Shown here one piece after another: positions 26,792-34,403 of a stretch of DNA of 64,000 bases. Within the stretch, counting starts at the first letter, position 1. Each line of letters starts with the position of its first letter. The position numbers were made by a program, and so were the translations under genes. The notes under the pieces are model-generated. The model saw only the letters and a list, made by a program, of their open reading frames with translations, had not been told where the DNA came from and did not search any database. The DNA is from Cognataquiflexum aquatile (GTDB lineage: Bacteria; Bacteroidota; Bacteroidia; Cytophagales; Cyclobacteriaceae). The stretch is from positions 372,001 through 436,000 of the forward strand of contig NZ_QMIK01000002.1 in the NCBI RefSeq assembly GCF_003316845.1, written 5' to 3'.

Positions 26792-26805
26792 TATTCTTTT
26801 ATGTG

Positions 26806-28188
26806 TTAAAATGGATCATTGAGCTCACTTACACGGATAAGCTTCTTATTGACAAATTCATGGATTCCCAGCTCGGAGAGTTCACGGCCAAATCCTGAAC
26901 GCTTGGTTCCGCCAAAAGGAAGGTCAGCCTGTGTCCAGGTAGGGTGGTTGATAAATACCATTCCGACATCGATCTGATCGGCGATCCGCTTTCCGCGCTC
27001 GATATCTTGGGTAAAAACAGATGCCCCCAAACCAAAATCAGAATCGTTGGCAAGGGCGATCGCAGCCTCTTCGTCTTTCACCACATAGAAGGAAGCCACC
27101 GGGCCAAATAATTCTTCATGATAGGCATCGATACCGGGTTTCAGGTCGGTGAGAATCGTAGGTTCCATAAAGGCACCTTCACGGTCTGCCCGTTTTCCTC
27201 CCAACAGAACTTTTGCTCCTTGGTCAACGGAGCGTTTTACCTGATCTGCCAATTGCACAGCGGCTTCTTCACTGCTCAAAGGGCCCAATTCTGTCTCGGG
27301 ATCCATCGGATCACCCACTTTCATTTTTGATAGCGCGTCCTTAAATTTTTGGATAAATGTGTCTGCAATTGCTTCCAACGCAATGAAACGCTTAGAGGCG
27401 ACACAACACTGACCGTTGTTATTCATCCGGCCGACAACAGCCCATTCGACGGTTTTATCCATATCTGCATCCTCTAGGATTATAAAGACATCGTTGCCGC
27501 CAAGCTCCAAGACAACCTTTTTCAAATATTTCCCGGCTTCTATCGCAATACTTGCACCGGCCTCTTCGCTTCCTGTCAGGGAAACTCCTTTGATTCTTTT
27601 GTCGGAAACAAGTGCAGATGCACGCTTACCTGAGATAAACAGATTGGTGTACAATCCCGCAGGCGCTTCAGCTTCTGTAAAAAGTTCCTCAATAGCGGCG
27701 GCACATTGTGGTACGATGGAGGCGTGCTTGAGTAGAATAGTATTGCCGACCATTATATTGGGAGCGACAAAACGGGCTACCTGATAGAACGGGAAATTCC
27801 AGGGCATTACACCCAACAAAACCCCAATAGGACTATTGCGGATAAGGGCCGTTCCATATTCAGGATCGAGAATTTTATCTGCAAGAAATTCCTCTCCATG
27901 ATTTGCGTAATAATCAAAAATATCAGCACTCAGGTCGATTTCACCTTCGGCCTGCGCCAGGATTTTTCCCATTTCCAGTGTGATGGTTTGAGCGAGTTCT
28001 GATTTTTTGACCCGCATGAGGGTGGCGACTTTGTGTAGCAAATCAGCCCGATTCTGGTAACTTGTTTCTTTCCAGTGGGTATAAGCTTCCTGTGCATTGG
28101 CTACTTTTCCTTCCACTGCCGTCTCTGTCATTTCTTTGAATGACTTTACTGTTTTATTTGTAAAAGGATTGGTTGTTTGAATGGCCAT
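26806..28188 (-). CDS. NAD(P)-dependent succinate-semialdehyde dehydrogenase
   Basis: A 460-residue aldehyde dehydrogenase with all family hallmarks: PWNFP (129-133), Glu228 in ELGGND, and the catalytic Cys262 in NNNGQCCVAS. Length and sequence style (MAIQTTNPFT start, PFGGTKRSGFGREL near the end) match the short GabD-type succinate-semialdehyde dehydrogenases that oxidise succinate semialdehyde to succinate. No GABA transaminase is adjacent, so the physiological aldehyde is inferred. Confidence 0.87.
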   Translation of the reverse strand: MAIQTTNPFTNKTVKSFKEMTETAVEGKVANAQEAYTHWKETSYQNRADLLHKVATLMRVKKSELAQTITLEMGKILAQAEGEIDLSADIFDYYANHGEEFLADKILDPEYGTALIRNSPIGVLLGVMPWNFPFYQVARFVAPNIMVGNTILLKHASIVPQCAAAIEELFTEAEAPAGLYTNLFISGKRASALVSDKRIKGVSLTGSEEAGASIAIEAGKYLKKVVLELGGNDVFIILEDADMDKTVEWAVVGRMNNNGQCCVASKRFIALEAIADTFIQKFKDALSKMKVGDPMDPETELGPLSSEEAAVQLADQVKRSVDQGAKVLLGGKRADREGAFMEPTILTDLKPGIDAYHEELFGPVASFYVVKDEEAAIALANDSDFGLGASVFTQDIERGKRIADQIDVGMVFINHPTWTQADLPFGGTKRSGFGRELSELGIHEFVNKKLIRVSELNDPF

Positions 28189-28295
28189 ATTGGTTTGTCT
28201 TTAATTTAATCGGATAAGGATCTCTTCCTTACCTGTGTCGAAAGCACTTCCGGGGGTATGCTTCCATTCCAAAATCCGAAATAGAGGAATCAGAA

Positions 28296-28412
28296 ATGTC
28301 AGTAGACCTAAAAGAAAGCTTTGATGATGATGTGTCGCCCCAGCTCAAAGTGTTAGGCTATGGTTGGCATTTGTTGCGTTATTTGCTCAAAAAATTGTCT
28401 CGAGGAGAATGA
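28296..28412 (+). CDS. possible 38-residue small protein
   Basis: An ATG-started frame encoding MSVDLKESFDDD, then QLKVLGYGWHLLRYLLKKL and ending SRGE. An acidic N-terminus followed by an amphipathic or membrane-prone helix is protein-like, but there is no recognised family and no clear promoter or ribosome binding site. It could be chance. Confidence 0.25.
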   Translation: MSVDLKESFDDDVSPQLKVLGYGWHLLRYLLKKLSRGE

Positions 28413-28442
28413 TTGGCCTCCTTATTTCGAAGTTTTCAAACC

Positions 28443-28475
28443 AAAAAAAAGAGAGCATCAATAGTCCTCCCTCTT
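28443..28475 (-). terminator. probable terminator of the copper-binding protein gene
   Basis: On the minus strand, 15 bases behind the stop, AAGAGGGAG can pair with CTCTCTT across an 11-12 base loop with one bulge, followed by a run of eight to nine U. Confidence 0.5.
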
Positions 28476-28490
28476 CCGGCTTAATTGGGA

Positions 28491-28817
28491 TCAGGCTTTT
28501 GCAGAATCCATTTGTTCACAGATCTCTGCGCATTTTTTACAGGCTTCTGCACACGCTTTACAGCTATCATGGTGTGCGGCATGTTTTTCACATTCTGCGG
28601 CACAGGCCCTGCAGATTTCTGCACACAAGGCGTGAAGTCCCGATCCGTAGGCGGAGCCTCTTGCATCAAACCTTGCACACAATGCGCAGATGTCGGCACA
28701 GTCTCGGCATATCGAAATACAGTCCAGATTGCTTTCTTTGATACAATCGGTGATGCATTTTTCGCAGGTCACCACACAGGCCAAACACGCATCAATGCAG
28801 CTTTTTAAATTTTCCAT
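28491..28817 (-). CDS. four-helix bundle copper-binding (Csp-like) protein
   Basis: A 108-residue Cys-rich protein with 20 cysteines, most in CxxxC spacing along predicted helices (ACLACVVTCEKCITDC, CRDCADICALC, CAEICRACAAEC, CKACAEACKKCAEIC). This pattern is that of the copper storage proteins Csp1/Csp3 (DUF326-type), in which a four-helix bundle tetramer is filled with Cu(I). There is no signal peptide, so a cytosolic Csp3-like role in copper storage or detoxification is inferred. Four His residues lie near the middle and the third helix. Confidence 0.88.
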   Translation of the reverse strand: MENLKSCIDACLACVVTCEKCITDCIKESNLDCISICRDCADICALCARFDARGSAYGSGLHALCAEICRACAAECEKHAAHHDSCKACAEACKKCAEICEQMDSAKA

Positions 28818-29121
28818 TTGATTGTGATTTATATGATGTAAGAATTTTTACAATCCTAAAGGTGACCATCTTTGAAAGAGGAGGCATTACGGATTTCCGA
28901 AAACATGTTATGTCAATCCCACATTATTGGACCGGAGTTATTCAACTTTCGGCCTACTTTGACTAGAATCTTTAAGGTTTTTTGGTTCAATACTATTTTC
29001 CAATTAAAAGCCAAGTACACACCAAATAGGAATATGGATGGATTATACGGGAGTCGTTTTGGCTGAAAAATTCCAAAAAGAAAGTGCCGGTATTAAAAAT
29101 GGAGGAGAAAGATTTATTGCT
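28818..29121. other. 304-base gene-free spacer
   Basis: It lies between the start of the copper-binding gene and the stop of the small membrane protein. No conserved frame, clear hairpin or repeat was found. It should hold the promoter of the copper-binding gene, but no consensus element is convincing. Confidence 0.6.
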
Positions 29122-29400
29122 TCAAAAAAAGCTACCAATGGTAAGAACAGAACAAATGCCCAACAGCAATACACTTGACTTTGTCAAAAAGTGAGTCTTC
29201 TTATTTTTTACCATAAATAGGATTCCAACAATCAGAAATACTATTTGGGCAAGTAAAAAGGGGATAGTGAGGATTTCCTTAAAAACACCGATCACCGTAT
29301 TTTCCACCTGGAAAAAATGAATTGCATAAATCAATAAAAAATAGGTTACAATAAGGAAATTGGCAATAATTAATTTCCTTTCAGTTAGTGTTTGGCCCAT
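29122..29400 (-). CDS. small membrane protein of unknown function
   Basis: A 92-residue protein with three hydrophobic helices (about 11-30, 43-63 and 73-90) and a basic loop KNKKTHFLTK before the last helix. I do not recognise the family. It stands alone with its own spacers. Protein-like hydrophobic periodicity and a proper ATG support it, but nothing suggests a function. Confidence 0.5.
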   Translation of the reverse strand: MGQTLTERKLIIANFLIVTYFLLIYAIHFFQVENTVIGVFKEILTIPFLLAQIVFLIVGILFMVKNKKTHFLTKSSVLLLGICSVLTIGSFF

Positions 29401-29725
29401 TCCCGTCTGACATTTATTACAGTGATTAGAAACGTTTGTTGATTGTCTAATTTACTTAAACTTAGCCTCTTTTTGCCAAATAGGCAATCCATCTTTTAGA
29501 GCAATTTCAAAAGTATTTGGAAAAAAAAATCAGACCTTAGAAATCTTATCCTAAATAAAAAAATCCCTGTAAGATCGCTCTCACAGGGATTTTTCAATTT
29601 AAAAGGATCTTGATATTCCCTTTGTTTCCAGTTGGTTCAAAAACCAATTTTAACGTCAATTGAGGGATAAATATCTATCAATATCCAATATCAATGAATA
29701 TCAATTTTTAAGCATTTTCAAAGGC
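29401..29725. other. 325-base spacer holding the pckG terminator
   Basis: Contains the hairpin terminator at 29559-29594, a 6-bp hairpin TTGGTT-CAAA-AACCAA (29633-29648) and short direct ATATCAAT repeats near 29675-29705. No gene is seen. Confidence 0.65.
29559..29594 (-). terminator. terminator downstream of pckG
   Basis: AAAAATCCCTGT (29559-29570) and ACAGGGATTTTT (29583-29594) form a perfect 12-bp stem with a 12-base loop. The minus strand continues TTTATTTAGG, giving a U-rich end about 130 bases behind the pckG stop. Confidence 0.85.
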
Positions 29726-31558
29726 TTAATGATCTCCTCTTTCAGACGCAAGGTCAACTTTCTCCGGCGATCTCCAAAGTGCCGACAGCAACAATTCCCT
29801 CATAAAGAAAAACTCTTTCGGGACTTTGTCATAGGCTTTTTCGAACAGTTCACTGTGGCCAAGCAATTCAGTCTTCCAAGGCTCCGGCTCGATCATCATG
29901 ATCTTGTCAAAATCCTCTTTGCTGAAATCATGCATGCCTTCCCAGTCCATGTCTTTGTACCTAGGTCTCCAGCCAATCGGACATTCGACAGCAGAAATCC
30001 TTCCCTTGCAACGGCCGATGATCCACTTGAGCACACGCATGTTGTCACCGAATCCCGGCCAGATGAAGTTGCCTTCCTCGTCTTTTCTAAACCAATTGAC
30101 ACCAAAGATTCTTGGGGCGTTTTGCAGGTCCCTGCCAAACTGTAGCCAATGGTTGAAATAGTCTCCCATGTGGTAGCCCATAAATGGCAGCATCGCAAAT
30201 GGATCCCTTCTGACTTTTCCTACTTCGCCAAAAGCTGCCGCGGTAGTCTCCGAACCCATTGTTGCAGCCATGTAGACACCAAAATTCCAGTTGAAAGCCT
30301 GGTATACCAAAGGCACCGTGGAGCTTCTTCTTCCTCCAAAAACGAATGCTGTGATGGGCACTCCCTCGGCATTGTTCCACTCAGGATCTATTGCAGGATT
30401 TTGGTTTGCAGGAGCGGTAAATCTTGAATTGGGATGCGCTGCAGGTTTTCCGCTTGCTTTGTCATAAGGTTTTCCGTGCCAGTCAGTAAGACCTTCAGGC
30501 ACTTCTTTGGTCATGCCTTCCCACCATACATCCCCGTCAGCGGTGACGGCGACATTGGTAAAAATCGTATTTGCCCGGATGCTTTCCATGGCATTGGGGT
30601 TGGTCTTGTAGTTGGTTCCGGGAGCTACTCCAAAATATCCTGCTTCGGGATTGATGGCGTGTAGCCTTCCGTTTTCTCCTTTGTGAACCCATGCAATGTC
30701 ATCCCCGATGGTGGTGATGCGCCATCCTTCCATTTCTTTGGGAGGGATCATCATCGCAAAGTTGGTCTTGCCGCAGGCGCTTGGAAACGCTGCTGCGATA
30801 TAGCTTTTTTCCTTTTGGGGGCTTTCCACGCCAAGAATCAACATGTGCTCAGCGAGCCATCCTTCTTCTCTTCCCATGGTGGAGGCGATTCTGAGTGCAA
30901 AGCATTTCTTACCCAAAAGGGCATTTCCGCCATAGCCACTACCGTAGGAGATGATCAGTCTTTCTTCAGGGAAATGCGAAATGTATTTGACAGTGGGGTT
31001 ACATGGCCACTTGACGTCCTTTTGGCCCGGCTCCAAAGGAGCACCAAGCGTATGGATACATTTAACAAAATGCTCATCAATGTATTTCAGGATAGGTGCT
31101 CCCATCCTGGTCATGATTCTCATGTTGACGACCACGTATTCGCTGTCTGTAATCTGAACACCGTATCTGGAAAGGTGCGAACCCACAGGACCCATGCAAA
31201 AAGGAATGACATACATCGTCCGGCCTTTCATACTTCCTGCCGTAAGACCGTTCAAAATCTCCTTCATTTCTGATGGATTCATCCAATTGTTGGTCGGTCC
31301 GGCATCTTCTTTTCTTCTGCTGCAGATAAAAGTTTTGTCTTCCACCCTGGCGACATCGCTCGGGTCTGAAAAACATGCAAAACTATTCGGTCTCTTTTCC
31401 TGATTGAGTTTGATAAAAGTTCCTTTGTCCACCATTTTTTGGCAGAGTGAATCATATTCTTGTTCAGAACCATCGCACCAATGGATATTATCAGGGCCGA
31501 AGTGGCTTGTCAAGGAATCCACCCAGTCCTTTAATTCAGTTTTGATTTGTGTCAGCAT
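29726..31558 (-). CDS. pckG: phosphoenolpyruvate carboxykinase (GTP)
   Basis: PckG converts oxaloacetate and GTP to phosphoenolpyruvate, the first committed step of gluconeogenesis. The 610-residue protein has the GTP-type signature FPSACGKTN (258-266) with the reactive Cys262 and the P-loop, plus the substrate segment [13 protein letters not shown] and the guanine-binding region near [15 protein letters not shown]. Length is normal. It is transcribed alone from a 420-base divergent spacer containing a palindrome. Confidence 0.96.
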   Translation of the reverse strand: MLTQIKTELKDWVDSLTSHFGPDNIHWCDGSEQEYDSLCQKMVDKGTFIKLNQEKRPNSFACFSDPSDVARVEDKTFICSRRKEDAGPTNNWMNPSEMKEILNGLTAGSMKGRTMYVIPFCMGPVGSHLSRYGVQITDSEYVVVNMRIMTRMGAPILKYIDEHFVKCIHTLGAPLEPGQKDVKWPCNPTVKYISHFPEERLIISYGSGYGGNALLGKKCFALRIASTMGREEGWLAEHMLILGVESPQKEKSYIAAAFPSACGKTNFAMMIPPKEMEGWRITTIGDDIAWVHKGENGRLHAINPEAGYFGVAPGTNYKTNPNAMESIRANTIFTNVAVTADGDVWWEGMTKEVPEGLTDWHGKPYDKASGKPAAHPNSRFTAPANQNPAIDPEWNNAEGVPITAFVFGGRRSSTVPLVYQAFNWNFGVYMAATMGSETTAAAFGEVGKVRRDPFAMLPFMGYHMGDYFNHWLQFGRDLQNAPRIFGVNWFRKDEEGNFIWPGFGDNMRVLKWIIGRCKGRISAVECPIGWRPRYKDMDWEGMHDFSKEDFDKIMMIEPEPWKTELLGHSELFEKAYDKVPKEFFFMRELLLSALWRSPEKVDLASERGDH

Positions 31559-31980
31559 AGTTTCTTAATTTAAGCAGATTGTTTTTTTAAGTTGAAATTT
31601 GGGTTTAAAAGTCAATTGAATATTTTTTTTGAAGAAAACCAGTGGTAATCAATCCAAAAAGTCTATTTCTTTCTTTATTCCAGAATTATGTTTTTTTTGA
31701 TTAGATTTTAACGGATTTCCACAACCCTAAATTATTCATTTCTGGGCGAAAAACACCCTAAAGGAAGGTGATTAAAATTTGAACAAAATATGATATATAT
31801 CATTTTCAGGTAATTATGAATAGTATCTCCGAATGGATGCTTTCCGGTTTGTGGAGGATTTCCGGAGTCAGTGAGGATAATTGGCTATATGTTTCCAATA
31901 ATCCAAAGTCTTTTCTTTGAAATTCCAGGCATTGTCAATTCTTTAATAACCGCATTTTCTAACTCATAAACAGTAAAGCC
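31559..31980. other. 422-base divergent intergenic region
   Basis: It separates pckG (minus) and a plus-strand membrane protein, so it must hold both promoters. No exact TAnnTTTG was found at a plausible distance. A 14-bp perfect palindrome lies at 31790-31803. A 34-codon open frame near 31817 is not convincing. Confidence 0.7.
31790..31803. promoter_or_regulatory. CRP/FNR-like palindrome upstream of pckG
   Basis: ATGATATATATCAT is a perfect 14-bp palindrome. The TGAT-N4-ATCA core resembles FNR/CRP-family sites (TTGAT-N4-ATCAA). It lies about 230 bases upstream of pckG and 178 bases upstream of the divergent gene. The AT-rich context makes chance occurrence possible. Confidence 0.35.
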
Positions 31981-33045
31981 ATGGGCAAACATTCATTTGT
32001 ACTAAGTCTTGTTTTTTATGCAGGGCTGTTGCTGCTCAATTATCCCAAGCCCAATTTGGGAGGAGACGGCGCCATGGGTTACGGACTTGGATTGGCTTTT
32101 CTGGGATTTGGCTTTGCTTTGAGCAGTATTGGTCTGTTTGTTGGCTTGGCACGCGTTGGGCTATTTGGATATTTCGTTCCGGATCCTTTTTGGAGAAATC
32201 TTTTGGCAGTAATACTCTGCGTCGCATTTGTAATTACTGTGTTTTTTTCAGCCGCACTAAAATGGGACAATATCACCGAGGCAGTGAGTTTTTCCCCTTG
32301 GCTAGCCAACATGAATTCCCTGATTTGGTTTCCTTTGTTGATTTTCATTCCCTCGTTTCTGGTGCTTTTTTTGGGGAAAGAGCTAAGTTTTGCACCAGTC
32401 AGAATCTTTTTCTCCATAGGATTTTTGTTCAGTCTTGTCTTTACGATCGGCATGTTGATTGATTGGCTTGTCTACCAAAGTAAGCAGCAAAAAGAAATGA
32501 TTTCCCAAATCCAGACACAGGACAAAGAACAATATGAAACTTACATGAGGGAAATTGAGGGTTTGGATTCTACCCAAAGTATCCTTGGGATTTTGGCGCT
32601 CACGGGAAGGTATCACGATGCGGAGGTCAGGGAGGCGGCAGTGGCTAAAATCAAATCAAGGCCTGATTGGGAAAGTGAATTGATCGGGATCCTGGTGTCT
32701 GAGTACAATTACCATTATGCCTATGATTTTTTGGATGGCAACATGGTGGACCATCCGGCTTTGTTTACCGAGCCGGTCCGCCTCAGTATCCTGCAGATGG
32801 CCGCTGATATCCGTTCGGCAATACCCGATTCAAACAACCTTCAGGAATGGTCATTTGATCATTTTGGGATTGAAAGGTTACTCCGTGTGGTTGACGGGCA
32901 ACTTGCGGGACAGGGTATGGATTTTTATCCTGCGATTCTCGAAGTCAGAGAAGCCTTGGACACAACACCTCCTGAGCGATTCAAGGGAGTCAAGTATTCA
33001 GTTATTCCTGTCTTGGATAAGTGGTTGAAAGATAATCCGCGGTAA
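31981..33045 (+). CDS. membrane protein of unknown function with a soluble C-terminal domain
   Basis: A 354-residue protein. The first about 165 residues contain five hydrophobic helices with a Gly-rich second loop (GGDGAMGYGLGLAF). The C-terminal 185 residues are soluble and helical, opening with a charged coil (QSKQQKEMISQIQTQDKEQY) and continuing with alternating helices (SILGILALTG, AEVREAAVAKIKSR) that look HEAT-like. No family is recognised. It stands alone and is followed by a repeat-bearing spacer. Confidence 0.6.
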   Translation: MGKHSFVLSLVFYAGLLLLNYPKPNLGGDGAMGYGLGLAFLGFGFALSSIGLFVGLARVGLFGYFVPDPFWRNLLAVILCVAFVITVFFSAALKWDNITEAVSFSPWLANMNSLIWFPLLIFIPSFLVLFLGKELSFAPVRIFFSIGFLFSLVFTIGMLIDWLVYQSKQQKEMISQIQTQDKEQYETYMREIEGLDSTQSILGILALTGRYHDAEVREAAVAKIKSRPDWESELIGILVSEYNYHYAYDFLDGNMVDHPALFTEPVRLSILQMAADIRSAIPDSNNLQEWSFDHFGIERLLRVVDGQLAGQGMDFYPAILEVREALDTTPPERFKGVKYSVIPVLDKWLKDNPR

Positions 33046-33084
33046 GGGTGTTTTCAGTTTTGAAATAGTAGGTTGAGGAAAAAA

Positions 33085-33113
33085 GTGTTCAGTGTCCAGT
33101 TTACAGTGAGCAG
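33085..33113. repeat. short heptamer-type repeat run
   Basis: GTGTTCAGTGTCCAGTTTAC and CAGTGAGCAG form a degenerate run of CAGT-containing units. It resembles the runs at 16131-16196 and 26528-26556 but is more diverged. Confidence 0.4.
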
Positions 33114-33140
33114 AAATAGAAATTCATTTCTGGTTACATC

Positions 33141-33210
33141 GGTCTTCCGACTTCGGTCTTCCGTCATGACTGAAGCAGAATTTAGGGTCACTGGCAAAGA
33201 AGCAGATATC
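33141..33210 (+). repeat. stop-codon-associated repeat, copy C
   Basis: The 25-base core (33141-33165) is identical to the cores of copies A and B. The tail TGAAGCAGAATTTAGG, GGCAAAGAAGC and ATATC closely matches copy A. It ends nine bases from the stop of the FAD oxidase gene, oriented as in the other copies relative to the adjacent gene end. Confidence 0.82.
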
Positions 33211-33219
33211 CTATAATTT

Positions 33220-34386
33220 TTAATACTCCCTCCACCCAAAAACCTCCAAATCAAACCTAGGCTTTTTCCCAAGGATTTTATCAGCAATACCTTCTCCAAG
33301 TCCGGCGGAGTGTTTGAACCCATGACCGCTGCAGGCAGACGCCACCAAAACCTCCGGGAAATCAGGCAATTCACCCACCACAAAATACGAATCGGAAGTA
33401 ACGGTATAGATGCAGACTTTGGATTGGACCACCTTTTTTTCGATGTGGTTAAATCGGTTGCCAATTTTATTTTGGATAAAATCCTCACATTCTTTTTCTG
33501 AAACATCCCTCAAAATCGTGTCGGGATGGTTTCTTTCTACAAATGATTCCGATGCGACTTTGATTGTAGCGCCATCCAAAGAAGGAAAACCATAGATAAA
33601 ATCTTCCGGACCCGAATCATAGCCCCACATGAAGATGGGGGTTTTTCCCAGTTCAAATGCTTTTCCTTTTTTGGGAATCCAATGCAGGATCTGTCTGCAG
33701 ATTTTGAATTGGGTCTTGACAAAGGAAGGCAGGAAATCCTTGACCCACGGACCTGCGCTGATCACCGCCTGAGCTGCTTCAAAGGTTCCTTGGTTGGTTT
33801 GGATCTGCACACCTCCACTCGAAATAGGCGAGATACCCAATACTTTTGTATGGGTTTTGATGACTGCGTCATTTTGTGCGGCAAGTTGGAGTTGGGTCGA
33901 AATCGCCAACTCCGGTCTGAGAAATCCTGCACTCGGCTCGTAATAGACTTTGCCGCTCTCTTCCAAATTGAATTCCGAAAACCGCTTTCGGAGTTCTTGG
34001 GCATCAAAAATCTCGTAGAGAATGTTTCCCTCTTGGGCGAATTTCACTGTCCTTTCGAAAAACCCTTCCGAGCCATGCTTCGCCCAACTTTGGATTCCGG
34101 AGTCAAAAAGCAAACCGCCTGTGGTCGTCATGATGGTAGTCCCGGTTTGGGACTCCAGTTCTTTCCAGATTTCATGGGACCTCTTGACAATGGGCACAAA
34201 ATCCATTCCTTCACCCACTGCAAGTCTGGTAATCCTTGTTTCCCCATGGGAAGAACCCATGGTATGTGGAGGGGAGAATTGGTCGATGCCAAGAATCCTT
34301 TTTCCTGACTTGCTCAGTTGCCAAAGGGTCGATGAGCCCAAAGCGCCAAGGCCTATCACTGCCACATCATACGTATTTCTTTCCAT
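33220..34386 (-). CDS. solA: sarcosine oxidase / N-methyltryptophan oxidase-like FAD enzyme
   Basis: A 388-residue flavoprotein oxidase of the monomeric sarcosine oxidase family. The FAD-binding motif GLGALG is at 12-17. Cys325 in KVCIYTVTSD is at the position of the covalent flavin link of the family, and the C-terminal CSGHGFKHSAGLGE is typical. It oxidises an N-methyl amino acid to the free amino acid, formaldehyde and hydrogen peroxide. The choice between sarcosine, N-methyltryptophan or another substrate cannot be made from sequence. The amidase gene upstream is 17 bases away, suggesting an operon. Confidence 0.82.
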   Translation of the reverse strand: MERNTYDVAVIGLGALGSSTLWQLSKSGKRILGIDQFSPPHTMGSSHGETRITRLAVGEGMDFVPIVKRSHEIWKELESQTGTTIMTTTGGLLFDSGIQSWAKHGSEGFFERTVKFAQEGNILYEIFDAQELRKRFSEFNLEESGKVYYEPSAGFLRPELAISTQLQLAAQNDAVIKTHTKVLGISPISSGGVQIQTNQGTFEAAQAVISAGPWVKDFLPSFVKTQFKICRQILHWIPKKGKAFELGKTPIFMWGYDSGPEDFIYGFPSLDGATIKVASESFVERNHPDTILRDVSEKECEDFIQNKIGNRFNHIEKKVVQSKVCIYTVTSDSYFVVGELPDFPEVLVASACSGHGFKHSAGLGEGIADKILGKKPRFDLEVFGWREY

Positions 34387-34403
34387 GAGGATTGGATGGA
34401 TTT

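Larger units (their letters stand above)
26435..26805. other. gene-free, repeat-rich spacer between SDR and aldehyde dehydrogenase
   Basis: 371 bases without a credible gene. It contains a heptamer-type run (26528-26556), a 16-base match to the tail of repeat copy A (26595-26610, ACAGGCAAAGAAGCGT), a GC-rich hairpin CCTGCC-CGGC-GGCAGG (26702-26717), and a full copy of the stop-codon-associated repeat (26722-26791). Confidence 0.85.
28189..28490. other. 302-base spacer with a possible small ORF
   Basis: Apart from a 38-codon open frame at 28296-28412 and a terminator-like hairpin at 28443-28475 nothing recognisable is present. Confidence 0.6.

Noticed and set aside
30683-31273. 196-codon open frame antisense to pckG
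   Set aside because: Shadow of pckG; no protein-like features.
31817-31921. 34-codon frame upstream of the membrane protein gene
   Set aside because: Too short, in a region that must hold promoters, and with no resemblance to known small proteins.
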